From an uncultured Flavobacterium sp. (lineage in GTDB: Bacteria; Bacteroidota; Bacteroidia; Flavobacteriales; Flavobacteriaceae): a DNA stretch of 18,475 bases. The position numbers were made by a program, and so were the translations under genes. The notes below the pieces were generated by a model. The model did no database searches. It saw only the letters and a program-made list of their open reading frames with translations, and had not been told where the DNA came from. Positions 12,977-18,475 of the stretch are shown in pieces. Position 1 is the stretch's first letter. Each line of letters opens with the position of its first letter. The stretch covers positions 1 through 18,475 of the forward strand of contig CAMLFV010000022.1 in the NCBI GenBank assembly GCA_946479395.1, read 5' to 3'.

Positions 12977-13706
12977 GCCTTAACAAGGGTTGTAAGATCA
13001 ATTCGCGCACTTGGTCTTTTAGTTCGGGTTTATCGCGTTGAGTTAATCCTTTGGTTTCAACAAATGGATGCTGGTAAATCAACACATTTCCTGGATGTCC
13101 TGCAAAAAATCGGAAAGGAAACATCTTTTTTAATCCGATGAACGTCATAGGAACCACCGGAATTTCAAAATCAATCGCCAAACGAAAAGCGCCGTCTTTA
13201 AAATCATCTAAAATAACCGACTCATCATTGGGCACACCACCTTCGGGAAAAATACAAACACTTAAACCTTTTGCTAATTTTTCTGCTGCCATAATCATGG
13301 TTTTTTGTCGGCTTACAGCACTTGATCTATCTACCAAAATACAGGCTTTTTTATAGAAATATCCAAAAATAGGCAGTTTTGCTAATTCTTTCTTCCCAAC
13401 AAAAACAAACGGATTTTTCACTAAAATAAGCATCAGCATAATATCCATCATTGACGTATGATTTGCCGTAAGCATATAACTTTTGTTAGGATCGAATTGC
13501 TGTTTGGTAACAATCGATTTTCTAAAACCTGTGCCATAAAATACGGCATAAGCCCAAATTCTTGCCAACAAAAAAAAGAAACGATAAAATTTATCGGTTG
13601 ATAATGAAATAATCAAAAAAGGCGAAAGTAGCAGAATTACCACTAATATAATGAGATAGAACCATAGTTTCCAAAAAAACCAGACTACTTTTTTTAAAAA
13701 TTCCAT
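12954..13706 (-). CDS. plsC: 1-acyl-sn-glycerol-3-phosphate acyltransferase (PlsC-like)
   Basis: Membrane acyltransferase that makes phosphatidic acid from lysophosphatidate in phospholipid synthesis. It has 250 residues from the ATG at 13706. A hydrophobic stretch covers about 7-36. The catalytic NHTSMMD (82-88) supplies the HX4D pair His83 and Asp88. The second block is KKELAKLPIFGYFYKKACILVDR (around 105-127), the third is FPEGG (153-157) with the glycerophosphate-binding Glu, and the fourth is IPVVPM. A TTG at 13724 would add six residues (MSNKKH) but the ATG is preferred. The 3' end overlaps the YkuD_2 gene by 23 bases. Bacteroidota often carry several PlsC-like proteins, some acting on ornithine lipids, so the substrate is inferred from family. 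Confidence 0.88.
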   Translation of the reverse strand: MEFLKKVVWFFWKLWFYLIILVVILLLSPFLIISLSTDKFYRFFFLLARIWAYAVFYGTGFRKSIVTKQQFDPNKSYMLTANHTSMMDIMLMLILVKNPFVFVGKKELAKLPIFGYFYKKACILVDRSSAVSRQKTMIMAAEKLAKGLSVCIFPEGGVPNDESVILDDFKDGAFRLAIDFEIPVVPMTFIGLKKMFPFRFFAGHPGNVLIYQHPFVETKGLTQRDKPELKDQVRELILQPLLRHEKNNHS

Positions 13707-13771
13707 GTGTTTTTTGTTAGACAATGCAAATTAATAAATAAATAATTTTATCAACTAACGTTATAAACTTT

Positions 13772-13779
13772 TAAATTTG
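13772..13779 (+). promoter_or_regulatory. -7 element upstream of trpS
   Basis: TAAATTTG matches the TAnnTTTG consensus exactly, 20 bases before the trpS ATG. No clear TTG lies at the expected -33 distance. It sits in the spacer shared with the divergent plsC-like gene. Confidence 0.4.
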
Positions 13780-13799
13780 TAAAAATTTAATTTTAAAGA

Positions 13800-14774
13800 A
13801 TGGCAAAAGTATTAACAGGAGTTCAAAGTACCGGAACCCCACACCTTGGAAATCTTTTAGGAGCCATTTTGCCGGCAATTGAAATGGCAAATAATCCTGA
13901 AAATGAGACGTTTTTATTTATCGCCGATTTGCATTCGGCCACACAAATTAAAGACGCTAAAACATTAAAAGAAAATACCTATAGTGTGGCTGCAACTTGG
14001 CTTGCGTGTGGATTAAACACCAATCGTGTTACTTTCTACAAGCAATCAAGCGTGCCACAAACTTGTGAGCTTACTTGGTACTTAAGCTGTTTTTTTCCGT
14101 TTCAGCGTTTAACGTTGGCGCATTCGTTTAAAGATAAAGCCAGCTATTTAGAAAACGTAAACGCCGGTTTGTTTACCTACCCTATGCTTATGGCGGCTGA
14201 TATTTTATTGTACGATGCCGAATTTGTGCCGGTTGGTAAAGATCAGTTGCAGCATTTGGAAATTACACGCGATGTGGCATCTCGTTTTAATAACCAAATG
14301 GGAGAAACGTTTGTATTGCCTAATGCCAAAATTTCGGACGATATTATGACCGTTCCCGGAACCGATGGCGAAAAAATGAGCAAATCTCGTAACAACTTCA
14401 TTAATATTTTTGAAGACGACAAAAAGCTGCGCAAACAAATCATGGCAATTGTTACCGATGCAACTCCGTTAGAAGAACCTAAAAACCCTGATACCTGCAA
14501 CGTATTTGCAATTTACAAGTTATTGGCAACGCTAGAGCAAACTGAACAAATGCGTGTAAATTATTTAGGTGGAAATTATGGTTACGGACATGCAAAACAA
14601 GCGTTGTTTGAATTGATTTGCGACAAGTTTAAAGATATACGCGAAAAATACGCATACTATATGAACAACTTGGAAGAAGTTGATCATTTCTTGACAGAAG
14701 GTGCTGCAAAAGCTGCTGTTATTGCCAACGGAACCTTAAACCGAGTTAGAGAGAAGTTGGGGTATTCGTTTTAA
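13800..14774 (+). CDS. trpS: Tryptophanyl-tRNA synthetase
   Basis: Class Ic synthetase that charges tRNA-Trp in the cytoplasm, 324 residues, the usual bacterial length. The HIGH signature appears as TPHLGN (13-18) in GVQSTGTPHLGNLLGA. The Trp/ATP pocket includes FLFIADLHSAT and ADILLYDAEFVPVGKDQLQHLEITRD (134-158 region). KMSKS is exact at 192-196 within GEKMSKSRNNFI. The C-terminal helical anticodon-recognition part is complete (FLTEGAAKAAVIANGTLNRVREKLG). It is monocistronic and convergent with dprA, with a shared palindrome after the stop. Confidence 0.98.
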   Translation: MAKVLTGVQSTGTPHLGNLLGAILPAIEMANNPENETFLFIADLHSATQIKDAKTLKENTYSVAATWLACGLNTNRVTFYKQSSVPQTCELTWYLSCFFPFQRLTLAHSFKDKASYLENVNAGLFTYPMLMAADILLYDAEFVPVGKDQLQHLEITRDVASRFNNQMGETFVLPNAKISDDIMTVPGTDGEKMSKSRNNFINIFEDDKKLRKQIMAIVTDATPLEEPKNPDTCNVFAIYKLLATLEQTEQMRVNYLGGNYGYGHAKQALFELICDKFKDIREKYAYYMNNLEEVDHFLTEGAAKAAVIANGTLNRVREKLGYSF

Positions 14775-14792
14775 GATTTTTATTGTAACTAA

Positions 14793-14825
14793 AACTCTAA
14801 CAGAGTTTGAAACTCTGTTAGAGTT
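14793..14825. terminator. Perfect 16-bp palindrome between trpS and dprA
   Basis: Arms AACTCTAACAGAGTTT (14793-14808) and the exact reverse complement (14810-14825) surround one base. T-rich stretches follow on both strands, stronger on the plus side (ATTTAATTGTTTTTT), so it can end both convergent genes. The arm has the same ends as the palindrome at 1993-2025 but a different middle. Confidence 0.75.
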
Positions 14826-14838
14826 ATTTAATTGTTTT

Positions 14839-15951
14839 TTACCCTTTCACTCTAAAAACCTTTCCGGGTAAACCAACAACAATTCCGTTTAGTTCTAACA
14901 TCATTAATTCGGAGTTTAAAACAGACATTGATAGTTGTGTTTGCAAAGCAAGTTCATCAATATGCAAGGGTTCGTTTTGTAGGATTTTTAAAATAGTTTG
15001 CTGTAATACTGAAAAATCATTTAAGTTGATTTGCTTTTTAACTTCTACTTGTTTCTTTGGTTCTGTAGTTGTATTCCAATTTAAATCGGTAATTAAATGC
15101 TCAAAATTATAAAGCAGTTGTGCGCGGTTTTCATGTATCAATCGTAAACAGCCTTTACTAAAATCATCGCTTATTTTTCCGGGAACTGCGTAAACTTCTC
15201 GAGCATAATCATTAGCAAAGTAGGCAGTAGATAGCGATCCACCTGTTTCGGCACTTTCAATAACTACTGTCGCGCTGCATAATCCAGCTATAATTCGGTT
15301 TCTTCGAGTGAATAATTCGGGCACTAAGGTATTGAAACCCGCATATTCGGTAATAATTAATCCGTTGTTGAATAAATCATTATAAAAATTCTTGTGCATT
15401 GCAGGATACAGTTTTTTAAAACTCGTTCCCATAATTCCTACGGTTGGTAAATTGAATTTTCGAGCTTCATGATAAGCCGCAATATCAACTCCGTACGCCA
15501 TTCCGCTTACAATTGTGGGTTTGTAAGGCTGTAAATGTTCCATTAATTTTGTTGTAACTTCTTTTCCGTAGGCTGATATTTTCCGCGTTCCAACAATTGC
15601 CAGACAATTATTATTCAAAAGAGAAAGATCACCTTTATAAAACAAAAGTATTGGCGCATCGGCACATTCCTTCAAAAGTTTAGGATACTCATCATCTAAA
15701 ATGCCAACACATTGAATATGGTTCTTTTCTATAAACTTTAATTCTTCGTCAATAACATCGTTATTATCAAAATTTAAAAGCGCATTTTGTATCGATTTCG
15801 GAATGTTGAAATCAGCAAAAAACTGCTTGTTATCCGCATCGAACAAACTATTCACATTTTTAGAAAGATCAAGCAATTTTCGGGCAGACAACACTCCTAC
15901 TCCATCACAAGCCAACAATTTAAGGTAAGATGTTAAAGTTAACTGATTCAT
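14839..15951 (-). CDS. dprA: DNA processing protein DprA
   Basis: Protein that binds incoming single-stranded DNA during natural transformation and loads RecA. It has 370 residues. The Rossmann-like core holds IVGTRKISAYG (119-129), SGMAYGVDIAA (149-159), FTRRNRIIAGLC (214-225) and SAETGGSLSTA (233-243), all family landmarks. An N-terminal SAM-like/helical segment (GVGVLSARKLLDL) precedes it. A C-terminal winged-helix DprA_WH domain (about 310-368) ends at VFRVKG. DprA is widespread in bacteria not shown to be competent, and no com gene is nearby. The gene is divergent from the HU/SPOR gene and convergent with trpS. Confidence 0.96.
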   Translation of the reverse strand: MNQLTLTSYLKLLACDGVGVLSARKLLDLSKNVNSLFDADNKQFFADFNIPKSIQNALLNFDNNDVIDEELKFIEKNHIQCVGILDDEYPKLLKECADAPILLFYKGDLSLLNNNCLAIVGTRKISAYGKEVTTKLMEHLQPYKPTIVSGMAYGVDIAAYHEARKFNLPTVGIMGTSFKKLYPAMHKNFYNDLFNNGLIITEYAGFNTLVPELFTRRNRIIAGLCSATVVIESAETGGSLSTAYFANDYAREVYAVPGKISDDFSKGCLRLIHENRAQLLYNFEHLITDLNWNTTTEPKKQVEVKKQINLNDFSVLQQTILKILQNEPLHIDELALQTQLSMSVLNSELMMLELNGIVVGLPGKVFRVKG

Positions 15952-16031
15952 TTATTTTTTTGATTATCATTCTTTTATAAATATAAATCATTTTTTAAAT
16001 TTGAAAAACATGAAAAGTATTACAACTCAAA

Positions 16032-16077
16032 ATGTTATCAACAAAAGCCAAAAATTGTTAATAACATTTGTGAATAA
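16032..16077. repeat. Inverted repeat with a cluster of DnaA-box-like 9-mers
   Basis: ATGTTATCAACA (16032-16043) and TGTTAATAACAT (16056-16067) are inverted with one wobble. Within and beside them are TTATCAACA (+, 16035-16043), TTATTAACA (-, 16064-16056) and TTATTCACA (-, 16077-16069). The last is an exact match to the DnaA box TTATNCACA and the other two differ at one base. They lie in the AT-rich spacer between divergent dprA and the HU/SPOR gene. Confidence 0.4.
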
Positions 16078-16102
16078 ATTTCTTTAAAATGTATTGATTG
16101 GT

Positions 16103-16110
16103 TATTTTTG
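16103..16110 (+). promoter_or_regulatory. -7 element immediately before the HU/SPOR start
   Basis: TATTTTTG, an exact TAnnTTTG match, ends 4 bases before the ATG at 16115. Transcription would begin at or next to the start codon, giving a leaderless or near-leaderless mRNA. No good TTG is found at the usual -33 spacing. Confidence 0.45.
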
Positions 16111-16114
16111 CCTT

Positions 16115-17050
16115 ATGATGATCGAAAAACATATTTCAGCATTATTATACCGCTACCAATGTGTAACGGTACCTGGTTTTGGTGCTTTTATTACCGAAAC
16201 CGTTTCTGCACGATATAACGAAACCAGCAATACATTTGCGCCGCCAAAGAAAACCATACTGTTTAACAGTTTGTTACAACAAAACGATGGTTTACTGGCA
16301 AATCACATTGCTTTAGAAGAACAGATATCTTTTAACGAAGCTGTTGTTTTAATTCAAGATCAGATTTCGTTGTGGAAGGCAAACTTGAACGGTAAAGAAG
16401 TTGTTTATTTAAAGAATATTGGTGAACTTTCTTTAAACAGCGAACAGAAAATTCAGTTTGAACCTGTTGGATCTACTAATTATTTGACTTCTTCTTTTGG
16501 ATTGACCGCAGTTATGGCAACCGCTTTAACGCGTGAACAGCAACCAACCGAAACTAAAGTGATTGAATTAGAAACATCAACCAAAAACAAACCGCGTTTA
16601 CAGTGGATGCGTTATGCGGCAGCAGTTGTTGCGGCAGTAGGTTTGTATAGTTCGGTTTCTACCTATCAGGAATATGAGGTTTATCAGGAGCAAAAATTAG
16701 CTGTTGAGAAAGATGTTCAAAATCAGATCGAACAAAAACTACAACAAGCTACTTTTGTGATTGAAGCTCCAAAGGTTATTAAAGAGAAAATTGCTGAAGT
16801 TACACAACAACAACCAACCAAATCTTTTCATATTGTAGCGGGCGCTTTTAAAACCGAAGCCAAAGCTCAGATTTTAACCGATGAATTAAAAGCAAAAGGT
16901 TACACCAATGCAAAATATTTATCGAAATCTAAACACAATATGCGCCAGGTGGTTTACAACAGCTACGCAACACAAGAAGAGGCTCAAGCTGATTTACGAC
17001 AGATACACGAAAAAGTAAATAAAGACGCTTGGATTTTTATTGAAAACTAA
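16115..17050 (+). CDS. HU-CCDC81 and SPOR domain protein (peptidoglycan-binding)
   Basis: A 311-residue inner-membrane protein of a Bacteroidota-specific type. Residues 1-60 and about 61-130 are two tandem prokaryotic CCDC81-like HU folds (VPGFGAFITE, then LKNIGELSLN); despite the HU fold, the location next to a membrane helix makes a nucleoid role unproven. One membrane helix spans about 167-182. A Gln/Glu-rich coiled stretch (184-233) leads to a C-terminal SPOR domain (236-310, KSFHIVAGAFKTEAKA to WIFIEN), which binds denuded glycan strands at division sites. An upstream TTG (16094) would add seven residues (through the -7 element) and is rejected. ATG 16115 or the following ATG 16118 may be used. 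Confidence 0.9.
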   Translation: MMIEKHISALLYRYQCVTVPGFGAFITETVSARYNETSNTFAPPKKTILFNSLLQQNDGLLANHIALEEQISFNEAVVLIQDQISLWKANLNGKEVVYLKNIGELSLNSEQKIQFEPVGSTNYLTSSFGLTAVMATALTREQQPTETKVIELETSTKNKPRLQWMRYAAAVVAAVGLYSSVSTYQEYEVYQEQKLAVEKDVQNQIEQKLQQATFVIEAPKVIKEKIAEVTQQQPTKSFHIVAGAFKTEAKAQILTDELKAKGYTNAKYLSKSKHNMRQVVYNSYATQEEAQADLRQIHEKVNKDAWIFIEN

Positions 17051-17056
17051 TTATAC

Positions 17057-17084
17057 AAAAGACCTTTACAGGTCTTTTTTTTAT
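17057..17084 (+). terminator. Intrinsic terminator of the HU/SPOR gene
   Basis: AAAAGACCT (17057-17065) pairs with AGGTCTTTT (17070-17078) around loop TTAC, followed by T to 17082 and a T-rich stretch. It begins 7 bases after the stop. Confidence 0.82.
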
Positions 17085-17105
17085 TATATTATTAAATAAT
17101 TCTTC

Positions 17106-17113
17106 TAATTTTG
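17106..17113 (+). promoter_or_regulatory. -7 element of the thioesterase gene
   Basis: TAATTTTG is an exact TAnnTTTG match, 16 bases before the thioesterase ATG and after the HU/SPOR terminator. No TTG is seen at -33. Confidence 0.45.
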
Positions 17114-17129
17114 CATAAAAATACAAATC

Positions 17130-17639
17130 ATGCAATCTAAAACTCCAAAAGATTCTATCACTATTTTAACCGACATTGTATTGCCAGGTGAAACAAACCC
17201 TTTAAACAACCTTTTTGGTGGCGAATTACTTGCCCGTATGGATCGTGCTGCAAGCATTACTGCCCGCAGACATTCGCGCAGAATCTGTGTAACGGCATCG
17301 GTAAACAATGTGGCGTTCAACAAAAGCATTCCTTTGGGAAGCGTGGTTACTATTGAAGCAAAGGTTTCTAGAACTTTTAGAACTTCTATGGAGATTTTTT
17401 TAGATGTTTGGATTGAAGATCGTGAATCGGGTAATCGCCAAAAAGCAAACGAAGCTATTTATACTTTTGTTGCTGTTGATGAAATGGGAACTCCTATTGA
17501 AATTCCTACCATAACACCTGAGACCGAAGAAGAAATTAAAAGATTTGATGCTGCGTTGCGAAGAAAGCAATTAAGCTTGGTTTTAGCAGGAAAAATGCAA
17601 CCAAGCGAAGCAACAGAACTAAAAGCTTTATTTAGCTAA
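17130..17639 (+). CDS. Acyl-CoA thioesterase (YciA/ACOT-like hotdog)
   Basis: A 169-residue hotdog-fold hydrolase that cleaves acyl-CoA to free acid and CoA in the cytoplasm. The signature ETNPLNNLFGGELLARMDRAA (21-41, shown in part) holds the family Asn23 and Asp38, the latter the probable catalytic Asp by analogy with YciA. The central helix and strands RICVTASVNNVAFNKSIPLGSVVTIEAKVSRTFRTSMEIFLDVW follow the family pattern. The helical tail (residues 130-169) with ETEEEIKRFDAALRRKQL is usual for the longer bacterial members. It has its own -7 element and a following terminator, so it is probably monocistronic. Substrate chain length cannot be deduced. Confidence 0.92.
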   Translation: MQSKTPKDSITILTDIVLPGETNPLNNLFGGELLARMDRAASITARRHSRRICVTASVNNVAFNKSIPLGSVVTIEAKVSRTFRTSMEIFLDVWIEDRESGNRQKANEAIYTFVAVDEMGTPIEIPTITPETEEEIKRFDAALRRKQLSLVLAGKMQPSEATELKALFS

Positions 17640-17650
17640 ATACCATAAAG

Positions 17651-17674
17651 AAAGAGTGCTTTTCGGCACTCTTT
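17651..17674. terminator. Bidirectional terminator after the thioesterase gene
   Basis: AAAGAGTGC (17651-17659) pairs with GCACTCTTT (17666-17674) around loop TTTTCG. T-rich flanks on the plus side, and weaker on the minus side, suit the convergent arrangement with the Ser/Arg-rich gene. Confidence 0.75.
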
Positions 17675-17694
17675 TCAATTTGAATAATTTTTAT

Positions 17695-18475
17695 TTATCT
17701 ACCACCTCGCGTCATTCCGCCGCCAGATGAACTTCTGCCGCCACCGCCGCCCATTGATCCGCTGCCTCTGCTCATTGACGGAGCTGAAGATCTGCTCATA
17801 CTTGGCGATGAACTACGACTCATTGTTGGAGCCGAACTTCTGCTAGAAGAACTTGGTTGGCTGAAACTTCTGCTTGGTTGTGATGAAATACGTGATGAAC
17901 GTTCGATTCTTGAACTTGCCGGAGCAGATTCTCTTCTTATCGTAGATGAATTATTAGATCTTAAAGTACCACTATTTTGAATGGTTGCTCTGTCTGATCT
18001 TAAGGTTGCATTAGATGCTCTACTTCTTGAAAATTCTTCGCTTGAAACTCTTTGTCTTCCTGAATTTACAGTAGTTGCTCTTCCTGAAGAAATAGTTCTT
18101 CCTTCTGCATTTTGAATTCTACTAACACCTTCGCTTCTGTTTGAACTTCTTAAGTTACTACCTGTCATAGCATTTCTAGATCTTGAAGTATCTCTTGTAG
18201 ATTCTAAAGCTCTACGGTTGGTTACGTTTTCGTTTCTGCTTGTAAAAGAACGGTTAGGATTTTGACGCTCTAACGAATTTCCTCTAACGCCGCTATACAT
18301 ACGGTCTGCACGAACTAAACGACGGTTATCTGTGTACGAATATCTGTTTCTGTGGTTTATGTGCGAATAGATATGGCTGTGGTATCTAAACACCGGCATT
18401 GGTCGCCAATATGAATAATATGTTGGGTAATAGCCCCAATACCATGGTGAATAATATGGGCGGTACGTTGCCATC
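17695..18475 (-). CDS. Ser/Arg/Gly-rich low-complexity protein, probably partial
   Basis: The frame is open to the right edge. An ATG lies at 18474 (MATYRPYYSPWYWGYYPTYY), but only one base precedes it, and there is no signal peptide at that point, so the true start is probably outside the window. At least 259 residues are visible. The start is Tyr/Trp-rich; the middle is Arg, Ser and Asn-rich (VRADRMYSGVRGNSLERQN); the end consists of 8-residue-like repeats of the form SRSSAPSM/SRSSSPSM, then Gly-rich SMGGGGGRSSSGGGMTRGGR. Such proteins in Bacteroidota are commonly secreted or surface-associated. No enzyme motif is present and the family is not recognised. The composition suggests a disordered, basic polymer-binding tail. 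Confidence 0.7.
   Translation of the reverse strand, partial: MATYRPYYSPWYWGYYPTYYSYWRPMPVFRYHSHIYSHINHRNRYSYTDNRRLVRADRMYSGVRGNSLERQNPNRSFTSRNENVTNRRALESTRDTSRSRNAMTGSNLRSSNRSEGVSRIQNAEGRTISSGRATTVNSGRQRVSSEEFSRSRASNATLRSDRATIQNSGTLRSNNSSTIRRESAPASSRIERSSRISSQPSRSFSQPSSSSRSSAPTMSRSSSPSMSRSSAPSMSRGSGSMGGGGGRSSSGGGMTRGGR

Noticed and set aside
13707..13724. Extension of the PlsC-like protein by six residues from a TTG at 13724
   Set aside because: The start codon would be TTG, and an ATG 18 bases downstream gives a normal acyltransferase N terminus. The extension is possible but less likely.
16094..16114. Extension of the HU/SPOR protein from a TTG at 16094
   Set aside because: The seven extra codons contain the TAnnTTTG promoter element, and two ATG codons follow directly at the normal start of the HU-like domain.

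Overview
The window looks like a chromosomal segment of a Bacteroidota bacterium, most probably Flavobacteriaceae. The DNA is AT-rich. RecA, TrhO, DprA and a two-HU-domain plus SPOR protein are of Bacteroidota type. Several genes have the Bacteroidota promoter element TAnnTTTG just upstream of an ATG that lacks an obvious Shine-Dalgarno sequence. The genus cannot be fixed from the sequence alone. No gene-free stretch exceeds about 235 bases, and no rRNA, tRNA, CRISPR array, insertion sequence or prophage gene was seen.

Layout. Bases 1-7950 are all on the minus strand: the 5' two thirds of ileS (running off the left edge), an aquaporin Z, a small Spx/ArsC-like thiol protein, the tRNA U34 hydroxylase TrhO, an unidentified lipoprotein, a di-heme c-type cytochrome, and two tandem L,D-transpeptidase lipoproteins. 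recA follows on the plus strand with a strong palindromic terminator shared with a convergent zinc-ribbon membrane protein. Next comes a plus-strand TPP (thiamine pyrophosphate) riboswitch driving a PnuC-type transporter (probable thiamine transporter PnuT), whose stop overlaps the start of an acyl-CoA-dehydrogenase-like flavoprotein. From 11.47 to 12.36 kb lies a small accessory patch: a ParD/ParE toxin-antitoxin pair with a clear autoregulatory operator, flanked on both sides by REP-like hairpins and short repeats. Then come an overlapping minus-strand pair (PlsC-like acyltransferase and a YkuD_2-type L,D-transpeptidase), trpS (+), dprA (-), an HU/SPOR protein (+), an acyl-CoA thioesterase (+) and a partial Ser/Arg/Gly-rich low-complexity protein (-) at the right edge.

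How it fits together. Most genes are housekeeping: aminoacylation (ileS, trpS), tRNA modification (trhO), recombination and DNA uptake (recA, dprA) and envelope building (three L,D-transpeptidases, a SPOR protein that should bind denuded peptidoglycan, PlsC). The most interesting points are: a TPP riboswitch whose conserved core has a perfect 10-nt complement just downstream, placing an uncharacterised flavoprotein in the thiamine regulon; an IleRS whose HIGH signature reads G-I-H-H, the swapped form tied to mupirocin hyper-resistance; a TrhO fused to a Cys-rich segment and a translation-factor-like barrel; the parDE operator lying exactly between the two promoter elements; a pair of perfect 16-bp palindromes sharing one pattern; and a cluster of DnaA-box-like 9-mers between dprA and the HU/SPOR gene. 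No wholly new multi-gene system is evident. The riboswitch-controlled flavoprotein is the best candidate for undescribed biology.
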